Assembly (NCBI RefSeq): GCF_002150035.1
Contig: NZ_NETS01000011.1
Span: 744,001-808,000, forward strand
Length of the DNA stretch: 64,000 nt
Reading direction: 5' to 3'
DNA from: Leptospira venezuelensis
GTDB lineage: Bacteria > Spirochaetota > Leptospiria > Leptospirales > Leptospiraceae
Each line of letters begins with the position of its first letter. The stretch's first letter is position 1. A program made the translations under genes and the position numbers. The notes under the pieces are model-generated. The model was given only the letters and a program-made list of their open reading frames with translations. It was not told the DNA's origin and made no database searches. Shown piece by piece: positions 35,705-43,937 of this stretch.

Positions 35705-36726
35705 TATTCAAAAATTATCATATTATATCTGTTATACGATTTTTTGCATTTTTATTCTTCATATTTTTAGGTGGAGAAGTTTTTGCTCACCATGCAGGAG
35801 AAGGCCAAAATATGATCTCTTCTACAAGGTTTGTGGACCCTTTTACTGGAAAAAGAGAGAAACCTTCCGATTATCTTTTGATCACCCAGGATTTCCAAAA
35901 AGGAACGATAGATAATTCTAATCTTCACACAACCACTGTGTTCGGTGAATTTAATTTTGCCGGAGGTAAATTCGCAGCTAACTTTAGTGCTCCTTGGACT
36001 TATTATGAACAAAAGGATAGAAGTGATGCCGCTCGTTATGGTAAAGCTTTTGTGGGGGCAAAATGGAATCCTCTGATTGATACCGGCTGGCCTTTCTTCA
36101 TTATTTTAGAAGGAAGGCTTGGTTTTCCTTCGGGTGGGAATACTGACAAATTTGCGGGCGGGGATTATTATTCTGGGATCGCAAATCTTACCTTAGGTGC
36201 AACCTGGAAGCAGTTCCTATTCGTGCTTAGAGGTTCTGGAATCTTTCCACTCTCTAAAGATCATGCGAATCTAACTACTCAGTCGGGTCTTCCCTATTGG
36301 GCCCAGAGTTCCACCACTCAAAATACAGAAGAACATCCTGAGATCCAAAAAATCACACAATGGTTTGCGTATGTGACGTATTTTTGGACCAAAGATATTA
36401 GCGTTTTTGGAGGACTTTTGTATAGAACTCCTTATGTGAATGTGATCGGCGGCGGTAGTCTTCTGGAAGAAGATTCAGAAACTCAGAAAAAATTCCCGAA
36501 AGCGTTCAAAGAAGCTAGTTTAGGTTTTAATTATACTCTTACCAAAGGTACTTATCTCACCATTGCAGGTCGCCTTCCTTTGATCCGGGATCCTGAGATC
36601 AGACTTTATGATTATGCCATCACTACTTCGATTTCTTTTGAACTCCCCGAATGGAGGGATTCTTCTAAAAAATCGGATAAAGAAGCGGAAGAGTTTGAAT
36701 CGGAAGAGGATTTGGAGAAGAAGTAG
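35695..36726 (+). CDS. Predicted outer-membrane beta-barrel protein in MbnP/MbnH operon
   Basis: A 343-residue protein with an export signal (FFAFLFFIFLGGEVFAHH), a histidine pair at the mature N-terminus, and alternating-hydrophobic strands such as TTTVFGEFNFAGGKFAANFSAPWTYY, FIILEGRLGFPSG and ASLGFNYTLTKGTYLTIAGRLPL. Such patterns fit a transmembrane beta-barrel, but the last residues are an acidic tail rather than the usual aromatic residue. It may form an outer-membrane channel for the operon's substrate. Assignment to a named transporter family is not possible. It overlaps the preceding lipoprotein gene by 10 bp, so all six genes from the STAS protein on are likely one transcript. Confidence 0.65.
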   Translation: MFLIFKNYHIISVIRFFAFLFFIFLGGEVFAHHAGEGQNMISSTRFVDPFTGKREKPSDYLLITQDFQKGTIDNSNLHTTTVFGEFNFAGGKFAANFSAPWTYYEQKDRSDAARYGKAFVGAKWNPLIDTGWPFFIILEGRLGFPSGGNTDKFAGGDYYSGIANLTLGATWKQFLFVLRGSGIFPLSKDHANLTTQSGLPYWAQSSTTQNTEEHPEIQKITQWFAYVTYFWTKDISVFGGLLYRTPYVNVIGGGSLLEEDSETQKKFPKAFKEASLGFNYTLTKGTYLTIAGRLPLIRDPEIRLYDYAITTSISFELPEWRDSSKKSDKEAEEFESEEDLEKK

Positions 36727-36727
36727 T

Positions 36728-36880
36728 TCACGCATAGAAAAGAAATTTCGCATAGAGGCCACGGAGAACACAGAGGTTTTTCTCACGCAGAGACGCTAAG
36801 GTGTAGAGAGTTTTCTCTCAGACATGTTGGAGATTTTAGTTTTGATGATTATGCGATGTGGGAATTCCTACATCCGAATC
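36728..36880. repeat. Intergenic repeat element copy 2
   Basis: Located between the convergent barrel gene and a small cysteine-rich gene. Left arms CGCATAGAGGCCACGGAG (36750-36767) and CACGCAGAGACGCTAAGG (36784-36801) are followed by the dyad core TGTGGGAATTCCTACA (36857-36872). The stretch holds no supported gene. Confidence 0.5.
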
Positions 36881-36929
36881 CCAGTGAGGTCGGTGATCTC
36901 TATGCGAAATGATTTTATATTAAAAATAT

Positions 36930-37214
36930 TTAATCCCAGAGGGATTGGAAGCAGAGCGCTGAATTTTTTTCGAAACTTTGGAAACCAGGTTTGGCCACAC
37001 ATTCTTCCTCAGTGGAAGGAAAATAATCAATACCTCCCCCTTCGTATTTGATCCGGCAACAACCTTGAGTCTTAGAGGGTTTTTCTTTCTTGGGAGAAGG
37101 TTCTGAAGTTTTAGCATCCTTTGGCTGCTCAGGAGAAACTCCTAAAACGGAAGTCTCAAATGCACATATACCACAAATCACCAAGATCGAAATCCAAAAC
37201 CGGAAAAAACCCAT
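36930..37214 (-). CDS. Small hypothetical exported protein with Cys-rich C-terminus
   Basis: A 94-residue protein. It starts with a hydrophobic segment (GFFRFWISILVICGICAFE), has a Pro/Lys/Ser linker (PEQPKDAKTSEPSPKKEKP), and ends in a short cysteine-containing region (QGCCRIKYEGG, EEECVAKPG, SALCFQ). I chose the ATG at 37214, which gives a good signal peptide; the frame is open to 37268. No family is recognised. Its position 200 bp from the repeat-bearing gap and convergent with the MbnP/MbnH operon carries no functional hint. Confidence 0.5.
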   Translation of the reverse strand: MGFFRFWISILVICGICAFETSVLGVSPEQPKDAKTSEPSPKKEKPSKTQGCCRIKYEGGGIDYFPSTEEECVAKPGFQSFEKNSALCFQSLWD

Positions 37215-37355
37215 GCCTAATTTTATCCGGACGCATATTCTACGACAAGGAAAAATCCCTGAATTCAAAAAGTGAAGTCAAGTTTTTACGTTGACTCGCT
37301 TACCTTCTGAAGGTGACAAAGAGAGAAAAGTACAAAAGACCGAATAGGAATTCAA

Positions 37356-38354
37356 ATGAAAAATCACCGCTCAATTCTAATAAGACCTAAGTCTTTATCA
37401 ATCTCCGTTATCTTCCTTACGATCGCATTCAGCCAAGTTTCGGCAGAAACGATCCTTTTAAAAAACGGTGAAAAAACCTATGGAACTGTAATCGATCAAT
37501 CTACAGATACTGTTACAATCCTTAAAGAAACTAAAAGGCAAACCCTTGCTAAGTCCCAGATCTTAAAAATTATCTTCAAAGATATCAAGGACGAGGCGGA
37601 ACTTGCAAAATTATTCGATACTGAAAAAAAGAAACTGAATAAAGACGGCAAAAAGCCTGAAAAAGAAGAACAATTAGACACCATTCTTCTAGAACAAATG
37701 ATCAAGGAGAATAGTTATAAGGCGGTCCAAAAACGTCTGGCATTGATTGAGAAATACATCGATGAACAAGATTCTAGTTGGGAAGAATATATTTCCGCAA
37801 ACAGAAATCCATGGGAACCTGTTTGGAAATCAGCCATCCTCCCAGGTTGGGGACTTTCAACTATGAAACATGATAATTACGCGAGAGCTTATCAGATAGC
37901 GATCGGTCTTTCTATCATTGTTGCGGTGGGTGGAAGCCAAGCAGCAACAGAACAGCATAATAAAGCAGAGAATCGTCTAGGCAAAATTTTATTCGAAGAT
38001 CCAGTTACTTATGCACAGATCCAAGGTTCCGGAATTATGGGAGCGTCGGTTCTTGTGACTAAACTTCAATCGGATAGTATTTCTGAGTATAATTCCTTTA
38101 AAAGTAAAGAAAACCAATATGAAACTTATAGCAGAACCGGTCTTTATTTCGGTGTAGGATTGTATTTAGTGCAGTTGGCCCAAAGCTATTTTTTAGGACA
38201 AAAATGGGCGACTCATAATATTATCCAAACTCCTTCTGGAGAAGCAGTTAAGGAAGGATTTAACTTCAAAAGTAATTATACACCAATCGCTGCAGGTGGC
38301 GCGAGTAATCTTTGGGAATATCACACCGACCTAAGATATGTAAGTACTTTCTAA
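37356..38354 (+). CDS. DUF5683-like envelope protein
   Basis: A 332-residue exported protein. The signal peptide ends near VSAETILL. An SH3-like or Sm-like strand region follows (LKNGEKTYGTVIDQSTDTVTIL). A lysine-rich coiled stretch occupies about 80-135. EPVWKSAILPGWGLSTMKHDNYARAYQ, near 150-176, is the DUF5683 signature. It has two or three hydrophobic segments (IAIGLSIIVAVGG; GIMGASVLV; TGLYFGVGLYLVQLAQ). The function of this family is unknown. It converges with the cysteine synthase gene, and the two overlap by 4 bp. Confidence 0.65.
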   Translation: MKNHRSILIRPKSLSISVIFLTIAFSQVSAETILLKNGEKTYGTVIDQSTDTVTILKETKRQTLAKSQILKIIFKDIKDEAELAKLFDTEKKKLNKDGKKPEKEEQLDTILLEQMIKENSYKAVQKRLALIEKYIDEQDSSWEEYISANRNPWEPVWKSAILPGWGLSTMKHDNYARAYQIAIGLSIIVAVGGSQAATEQHNKAENRLGKILFEDPVTYAQIQGSGIMGASVLVTKLQSDSISEYNSFKSKENQYETYSRTGLYFGVGLYLVQLAQSYFLGQKWATHNIIQTPSGEAVKEGFNFKSNYTPIAAGGASNLWEYHTDLRYVSTF

Positions 38355-39331
38355 ACTTCCGGAATAGAATATCCTTTCGATTTCAACCAGTCCTGGTCGT
38401 ATAGCCTGGACTGGTATCTTGCCCCACTATCGGCAAGAATGGTGACTATTGTATGTCCTGGCCCTAACTCTTTTGCAAGTTTTACAGCAGCACCTATATT
38501 GATCCCGCTTGACCCTCCCACAAACAATCCGTCTTTACGAAGAAGTGTATAAATATATTCTAAACATTCTGCATCTGTAACTCGGATCGCATCGTCAAAT
38601 GGAGCATCTTTCATGTTTTCGGTAATTCTCCCATTACCGATCCCTTCTGTGAAAGAATTTCCTTCCGAGCTTAGTTCACCCTTCTTTATAAAATTGTAAA
38701 TTGCTGATCCATAAGGTTCCGCAGCGATTGTTTTGATCTTCGGATTTTTTTCTTTTAAGAATATTGCGGTCCCGCTGAATGTTCCACCGGTTCCTAAAGA
38801 GGCTAGCCAAGCATCCACCTTCCCTTCTGTTTGTCTCCAGATCTCAGGTCCTGTAGTATGATAATGTGCTAAACGGTTTGCCACATTATCAAATTGATTT
38901 GCCCAAATTGCATTTGGAGTTTCTTCCGCTATGCGGGCTGAAACTTTTACATAATTCCCGGGATCTTTATATGGAACTGCGGGAACCGTTCTTACTTCTG
39001 CGCCAAGTGTTCTTAACAAATCTATTTTTTCTTTGGATTGAGTGTCTGGGATCACGATCAGGCATTTATATCCTTTTGCATTACAAATATGTACTAGACC
39101 GATTCCAGTATTTCCTGCAGTGCCTTCGACCACTGTGCCACCCGGCTTTAAAAGACCCTTCTTCTCCGCTTCTTCTATAATGAATAATGCTGCCCTGTCT
39201 TTTACGGAACCTCCAGGATTTAAGAATTCTGCTTTTCCTAAAATTTCACAACCTGTTAGGTCTGAATAATAATTCAAACGGATGAGAGGAGTATTCCCGA
39301 TCGAATCTGCAAAACCTTTTTTGATCTCCAT
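38351..39331 (-). CDS. cysK: Cysteine synthase (O-acetylserine sulfhydrylase)
   Basis: A 326-residue PLP enzyme forming cysteine from O-acetylserine and sulfide. The PLP lysine lies in NPGGSVKDRAA (Lys near 43). TAGNTGIGLVH (70-80) binds the substrate carboxylate. SLGTGGTFSG (about 178-187) is the phosphate-binding loop, and VGGSSGINIGAA (about 271-282) is the active-site end. Length and motifs match CysK/CysM; the two cannot be split reliably here. It stands alone. The aldolase terminator hairpins lie upstream between 39370 and 39449. Confidence 0.9.
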   Translation of the reverse strand: MEIKKGFADSIGNTPLIRLNYYSDLTGCEILGKAEFLNPGGSVKDRAALFIIEEAEKKGLLKPGGTVVEGTAGNTGIGLVHICNAKGYKCLIVIPDTQSKEKIDLLRTLGAEVRTVPAVPYKDPGNYVKVSARIAEETPNAIWANQFDNVANRLAHYHTTGPEIWRQTEGKVDAWLASLGTGGTFSGTAIFLKEKNPKIKTIAAEPYGSAIYNFIKKGELSSEGNSFTEGIGNGRITENMKDAPFDDAIRVTDAECLEYIYTLLRKDGLFVGGSSGINIGAAVKLAKELGPGHTIVTILADSGARYQSRLYDQDWLKSKGYSIPEV

Positions 39332-39369
39332 AAGAGCCTCTTTATTAAACTATTTTAATATATACCAAT

Positions 39370-39410
39370 AAAAAAAGGAAAGCAAACCCACTTTTGTGGA
39401 CTCGCTTTCC
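39370..39410 (-). terminator. Rho-independent terminator downstream of fructose-bisphosphate aldolase
   Basis: On the minus strand, GGAAAGC pairs with GCTTTCC, with an inner GTCCAC/GTGG helix and an AAAA loop, followed directly by TTTTTTT. Stem positions are 39404-39410 with 39377-39383. It lies about 100 bp past the aldolase stop and before cysK. Confidence 0.85.
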
Positions 39411-39418
39411 CCCTCGAA

Positions 39419-39449
39419 TTTTTCCGGTATTATTTTTGTTCCGGAAAAA
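39419..39449. other. Symmetrical TTTTTCCGG/CCGGAAAAA hairpin
   Basis: TTTTTCCGG (39419-39427) pairs perfectly with CCGGAAAAA (39441-39449) around a 13-nt loop. It lies 64 bp past the aldolase stop, just before the main terminator. It may be a second, weaker terminator working in both directions. Confidence 0.5.
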
Positions 39450-39512
39450 TATTTTATGTTTTTGAATTGGCCCTACAGACCGCCTACGCGGACTTCAAGA
39501 ACCTATAAATTA

Positions 39513-40568
39513 TTAAGCGATTGTTACGTCTTTAGACAGATATACGTCTTGGATCGCGTTTAACAATGCTACTCCGTCTTTCATAGGCTTTTGGAATGCC
39601 TTTCTTCCGGAGATAAGTCCCATTCCACCAGCTCTTTTGTTAATGACTGCAGCTTTTACCGCATCGCCCAAATCGTTAGAACCGGAAGGACCGCCGGAAT
39701 TGATCAGACCAATTTTACCCATATAACAGTTTGCTACTTGGTATCTTGCCATATCGATCGGATGATCAGAAGAAAGATCGGTATACATCTTATCGTCTTT
39801 TTTACCAAATTTCAGATCTCTGAATCCGCCTAAGTTGGTTTCAGGCAATTTTTGTTTTACGATATCCGCTTGGATAGTAGCAGCTAAATGGTTTGCCTGT
39901 CCAGTAAGGTCGGTAGCGATATGATAATCTGCTTTATCGTTTTTGAATGAATCGTTTCTGAGATAAGCCCAAAGAATAGTTACGAGTCCAAGTTCATGAG
40001 CTCTGTGGAAAGCTTCTGAGATCTCTTGGATCTGTCTGGAACTTTCGTCAGAACCGAAATAGATTGTAGCTCCTACAGCAGCAGCACCCATATCGAATGC
40101 CTGCTCTACGTTTGCAAAAAGGATTTGGTCGAATTTGTTAGGATAGCTTAGAAGTTCGTTATGATTGATCTTAACTACAAAAGGAATTTTGTGAGCGTAC
40201 TTGCGAGATACTAATCCTAAAACTCCAAGGGTAGAGGCAACTGCGTTACATCCGCCTTCGATCGCGAGTTTTACGATATTTTCAGGATCGAAATAAGCTG
40301 GGTTCTTAGCGAAAGACGCGCCCGCACTATGCTCGATTCCTTGGTCCACAGGAAGAATAGAAAGATATCCTGTTCCTGCTAAACGTCCAGTGTTATAGAT
40401 GGATTGGAAATTTTTAAGAACAGAGTTGTTTCTGTCAGTCTTAGCAAAAATTTCATCAACGTAATTCGGACCAGGGATGGTCAGGGTTTCCTTGGGGATG
40501 GTTTTAGAGACATGATTTAAGAGAGAATCCGCTTCCGCACCTAATGCGCTCTTGATTTTATCTAACAT
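39513..40568 (-). CDS. fbaB: Class I fructose-bisphosphate aldolase (DhnA/FbaB type)
   Basis: A 351-residue Schiff-base aldolase of the archaeal/FbaB type, cleaving fructose 1,6-bisphosphate in glycolysis or gluconeogenesis. VDQGIEHSAGASFAKNP (about 74-90), FVVKINHNELL (about 129-139), and the C-terminal region with NSGGPSGSNDLGDAV and RAGGMGLISGRKAFQKP are typical. The start is the internal ATG at 40568 (MLDKIKSALG), as the open frame upstream to 40634 lacks aldolase-like sequence. A strong terminator follows. Confidence 0.9.
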   Translation of the reverse strand: MLDKIKSALGAEADSLLNHVSKTIPKETLTIPGPNYVDEIFAKTDRNNSVLKNFQSIYNTGRLAGTGYLSILPVDQGIEHSAGASFAKNPAYFDPENIVKLAIEGGCNAVASTLGVLGLVSRKYAHKIPFVVKINHNELLSYPNKFDQILFANVEQAFDMGAAAVGATIYFGSDESSRQIQEISEAFHRAHELGLVTILWAYLRNDSFKNDKADYHIATDLTGQANHLAATIQADIVKQKLPETNLGGFRDLKFGKKDDKMYTDLSSDHPIDMARYQVANCYMGKIGLINSGGPSGSNDLGDAVKAAVINKRAGGMGLISGRKAFQKPMKDGVALLNAIQDVYLSKDVTIA

Positions 40569-40683
40569 TCCAGTTATACCTATTGGTTTTATCGATCTGA
40601 TGACTAGTTTTGGGGCGAAGCCCAAAATTTCCATCGATTTTCGATAAGAAATCCAGAGGATAAAAGAGGCCTAAATTGAGTCC

Positions 40684-42177
40684 TTATTTTGTTTGGATAG
40701 GAAGACGGATATGGAAGTCAGTGCCTGAATTTGACTTTTGGACATCCAGTTTTCCTTGATTGGATTGAATGATACCATAACAAACAGAAAGCCCCATCCC
40801 TATCCTGGAATCATCCGATTGTATCCTTTCAAAAGGTTGGAATGCATTCTCTGGGTCCAGCTCTCCGTTCAAGGTTCCAGAAAGCCGGATGACTAGATAC
40901 TTTTCAGAATCTGTTTTAGTATCTTCCAACCCTGCACTAAAATGGATGGTGCTGCCTTTTAGATCGGAGCCGACTCCATCTGCATAAAAATATAAAAGGT
41001 AATATAATACTTCTTTAATCTGATTCTGCTTTAAGAATACATCCGGCAGATTATCAGGAATATTCTTTGAAATTTCCAGGTTTTTGGATTTTAATAATTC
41101 AGAGATAATTCCTTCTACCCCGGCCAGAATATCATCCAATTTACACCAAGTGGGCTCTTCATTATCAGATCGAGAGAATAGAATTAGATTTCGGATAATA
41201 CCCGAAATTCTTTCTCCTTGTTCTATGATCACTCTGGCATAATTTCTAATATCAGCAGGAAGATCCTTTTTATTCCGAATAATATTCCCGTAATTGATCA
41301 CCCCCATAAGAGGATTATTGATCTCGTGAGCGATACCTGCTGCCAATTTCTGGATAGACTCCAATCTTTTTTCCGATTGGATCACCTTCTCCATTTCGGA
41401 AATTCTTTTTTCAGATACAGATAGAAGGTCTAATTCGGAGAAGGTTACGATACTTCCTACGATCCGATTTGCCTCGTCTCTAATAGGAGATACTCTAAAT
41501 CCTACTCTGATCTTTCTATCATCCTTTCTAACAAGAACTGCAGGAATATATCTAAGATTATGGCCTAAATTATCCGGATGTTCTCCGGAACCAATCTGGG
41601 TTTGGATAAAAGAGAGAACTACATCTCCCGGTTTTCCAAGAGCCTCTTCCAGGGTCCAACCCGTAAGCTCTTCTGCAGAATGATTTAAGAATATAATATT
41701 CCCCTCTCCATCCAGTGAAACTGCACCTTCTGAAATGCTTTGGATTACATTCTTAAATTCTTTGCCACTTTCCTTAACGATTCCCAAACGTTTTTGTTGT
41801 CGAAGTGCGATCTCTATCGAAGACTTAAGTTGGTGGTTCTGAAATGGTTTAGTGATATAAGCGTAAGTAGAAGCAGCATCCATCGCTCTCATGAATGTGG
41901 AGTCGTCGGTGTATGCAGTCATAAAAACGATCGGGACGTCTTTGATCCTTTGGATATGTTGCGCTGTCTGGATCCCATCCATATCTCCTTCGATAGAGAT
42001 ATCCATAAGAACTAGATCTGGATCTGTTTCTTTAAAAATTGATTGGGCGTCCTGACCGTTCGCAGCGACTCCTGCAACCTTATAACCTAAATTTTGGAGA
42101 GTCTTTTGGAGGTTGAAAGATAGAAGCCACTCGTCTTCAACAATTAGAATATTCGGTTGTTCTGAAGAAGAACTCAT
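40684..42177 (-). CDS. Hybrid sensor: receiver - PAS - histidine kinase
   Basis: A 497-residue cytoplasmic signalling protein. The N-terminal receiver (about 8-125) has DEW and the phospho-acceptor Asp in LVLMDISIEGDMDG. A PAS domain follows (about 140-270: NVIQSISEGAVSLDGEGNIIFLNHSAEELTGWTLEEALG). The kinase part begins with a coiled stretch and the H box KLAAGIAHEINNPLMGVINYG, ending with a degenerate ATP-binding region that has no clear N box but retains RIGMGLSVCYGIIQSNQGKL (G2 region). The receiver at the front suggests input from another kinase. The start is the ATG at 42177. Partner and signal are unknown. Confidence 0.85.
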   Translation of the reverse strand: MSSSSEQPNILIVEDEWLLSFNLQKTLQNLGYKVAGVAANGQDAQSIFKETDPDLVLMDISIEGDMDGIQTAQHIQRIKDVPIVFMTAYTDDSTFMRAMDAASTYAYITKPFQNHQLKSSIEIALRQQKRLGIVKESGKEFKNVIQSISEGAVSLDGEGNIIFLNHSAEELTGWTLEEALGKPGDVVLSFIQTQIGSGEHPDNLGHNLRYIPAVLVRKDDRKIRVGFRVSPIRDEANRIVGSIVTFSELDLLSVSEKRISEMEKVIQSEKRLESIQKLAAGIAHEINNPLMGVINYGNIIRNKKDLPADIRNYARVIIEQGERISGIIRNLILFSRSDNEEPTWCKLDDILAGVEGIISELLKSKNLEISKNIPDNLPDVFLKQNQIKEVLYYLLYFYADGVGSDLKGSTIHFSAGLEDTKTDSEKYLVIRLSGTLNGELDPENAFQPFERIQSDDSRIGMGLSVCYGIIQSNQGKLDVQKSNSGTDFHIRLPIQTK

Positions 42178-42526
42178 GTTCGATAATAACATATTCCTGA
42201 GGTGGTAAAAACTGCGGCTCTTCCGTTATGCTCCCACGTTAGGAGTGAATTGGGAAATCCTTTTTTCGGAATATAATTGTTTCCGCAAAATTTTCAAAAC
42301 TTCTCCTTTGATCTATTTTACCACTTTGAGATCCAAGAATAAATCACTGAATTTTCCAAATTCAAATGGAGTCTTATTTTATTGTTTTTTGCCAATTTTA
42401 GTCCTAATTTTTCCGCTCATTCGACTAAAAGGACCAATAGCTTGTCATAGTTCCGACCTCTTTTTTCCAAAAAAAGTCCTTGAATCGAAGCTCCCTCGAA
42501 ACTACACTTTGGGCCTAGAGGTAGCC

Positions 42527-42967
42527 ATGCTGGTAAAAGATATCTTGGAAAAAAAGGACCGAAAGATCCTCTCGGTGGAACCCAGTACCACCGTTTGGGA
42601 AGCGATCCGATTTATGACCAAGTATGATATAGGTTCCGTGATAGTGCTTAAAGAAGGGAAACTCGCCGGTATATTTACAGAAAGGGATTTACTTCATTTC
42701 GCTTCCACAGATCGGGAAGCAGTATTCGATAAAACAGTGGCGGATCTAATGTCCACCACATTGACTACTATGCAACCAAACGACCAAGTGGATGAAGTTC
42801 TTTCTATTATGCTAAAAAAAAGGATCCGGCATATGCCTATTCTGGATGGGAACAGATTGGTCGGGATCGTCTCCATCGGAGACGCTGTAAAAGCTAAGAT
42901 CGCGAAAACGGAAGAAGAGAATAAGAACTTAAAAAACTATATATATAGCGAATCCGGATTTATTTGA
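42527..42967 (+). CDS. CBS-pair domain protein
   Basis: A 146-residue protein made of two CBS motifs, VKDILEKKDRKILSVEPSTTVWEAIRFMTKYDIGSVIVL (about 3-45) and TVADLMSTTLTTMQPNDQVDEVLSIMLKKRIRHMPIL (about 72-110). CBS pairs bind adenosine nucleotides and regulate partner proteins. The frame is open upstream to 42245, but that stretch reads as non-coding, and a GAGGTAG ribosome-binding site precedes the ATG at 42527. A free-standing CBS protein with no fused catalytic domain. Confidence 0.85.
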   Translation: MLVKDILEKKDRKILSVEPSTTVWEAIRFMTKYDIGSVIVLKEGKLAGIFTERDLLHFASTDREAVFDKTVADLMSTTLTTMQPNDQVDEVLSIMLKKRIRHMPILDGNRLVGIVSIGDAVKAKIAKTEEENKNLKNYIYSESGFI

Positions 42968-43184
42968 TCCTGCTTATTCCTTCTGAGTGGGAATTTTTTC
43001 CAATCACGAACCTTTTTGAAATGAATAGAAAAATGCCCCGCCTGGACTATATCCAGGGGGCAAGTGGCTCACATTCGGGTATTCCCGTTAATTCCTAAAA
43101 AGTAATATCATTACCCAAATCAGCAACTCTGTTTTTTGGAAATCGGGTTGCCGGAATCACTTTTCCGCCAAGTATAGACTACAG

Positions 43185-43204
43185 GCTCCATTCGAAAATG
43201 GAGC
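43185..43204 (+). promoter_or_regulatory. Perfect hairpin immediately upstream of a small gene
   Basis: GCTCCATT pairs perfectly with AATGGAGC across a CGAA loop, ending 11 bases before the ATG of the 58-residue gene at 43216. It may cover or expose the ribosome-binding site (AAGAG at 43211-43215). A second GC-rich hairpin lies near 43046-43072 in the same intergenic region. Confidence 0.4.
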
Positions 43205-43215
43205 AAACTTAAGAG

Positions 43216-43392
43216 ATGAAATTCCTTTTAATTATATTATTCGCATATTTAACCTATCGCTTCTTACAAAGACTCATGTATCCTCAACGGAACGAAGATT
43301 CCGGCTTCAGAGTTGTTTTTCCTGATAGAGAATATTCTTCTAGAGAAAAAGACATTTCCGATAAGGGAAGAGTGGTAGAAAAGGGAGAATGA
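43216..43392 (+). CDS. Small membrane-anchored protein (58 residues)
   Basis: A short gene. It begins with MKFLLIILFAYLTYRFLQRL, a single predicted membrane helix. A charged tail of about 38 residues follows, reading SGFRVVFPDREYSS in the middle. The ATG follows an AAGAG-type ribosome-binding site, and the next gene begins 8 bp after the stop, so the two are probably co-transcribed. No family is recognised. I consider it real because of the clean signal-anchor plus charged-tail structure and tight spacing. Confidence 0.6.
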   Translation: MKFLLIILFAYLTYRFLQRLMYPQRNEDSGFRVVFPDREYSSREKDISDKGRVVEKGE

Positions 43393-43400
43393 TCTAAGGA

Positions 43401-43907
43401 ATGAACATCCGATTTTCCTATTTTATAATTTTATTATACTCTTTCTTCCTTGTTTCCTGCTTGGGAATGAGCGGAGAATTCGGCTGGGCCTTGGTGGATG
43501 AAACCAAACAAAGTTTGCTGGAGAAAAAATTCACCACCGTTCAAGAGTTCACTCTCACCAGAGAGAAGTTAATCTTTCCCACCAACAAAACACTGGTATA
43601 TATTTATAAATTTTCCAGAGTTCCGAATCCGGAAGCGGAAATATATGTGAGCCTAAGCAGATTTCAAGTAGGCTTTAACGAGATAGAAGTAACACGTAAA
43701 AGACCGGAAATCTCCAGTTCCAGTATTAGAGGCCGTTTCCAAGAATTGATCGCAGGCAAATATTTAGTAAAAGTCTCCTATGAGGGAGAAGTGATCGATC
43801 AGGTAGAATTCAGAGTAATAGAACCGGAAGATAGAGAAGAAGAAGAAAAAGAATCCGGTGTAGACGATGTGGAAAAATATACAAAAGCGAAGAAGATTCT
43901 AAATTAA
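43401..43907 (+). CDS. Hypothetical lipoprotein
   Basis: A 168-residue predicted lipoprotein: IILLYSFFLVSCLGMSG has the VSC lipobox. The mature part has beta-strand-type segments (KTLVYIYKFSRVPNPEAEIYVSLSRFQVG; GKYLVKVSYEGEVIDQVEFRV) and an acidic C-terminal tail (EPEDREEEEKESGVDD). It looks like an Ig- or fibronectin-like beta domain, but no family is assignable. It follows the 58-residue gene by 8 bp and converges on the TPR gene. Confidence 0.65.
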   Translation: MNIRFSYFIILLYSFFLVSCLGMSGEFGWALVDETKQSLLEKKFTTVQEFTLTREKLIFPTNKTLVYIYKFSRVPNPEAEIYVSLSRFQVGFNEIEVTRKRPEISSSSIRGRFQELIAGKYLVKVSYEGEVIDQVEFRVIEPEDREEEEKESGVDDVEKYTKAKKILN

Positions 43908-43937
43908 ACTCGCGCGTAGGAAATCCAACAGACCGTT

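Noticed and set aside
36824..37051. 75-codon open frame near repeat copy 2
   Set aside because: It lies across the repeat and antisense to the small Cys-rich gene.
42245..42526. N-terminal extension of the CBS protein
   Set aside because: The stretch has no coding-like pattern, and a ribosome-binding site precedes the internal ATG at 42527.
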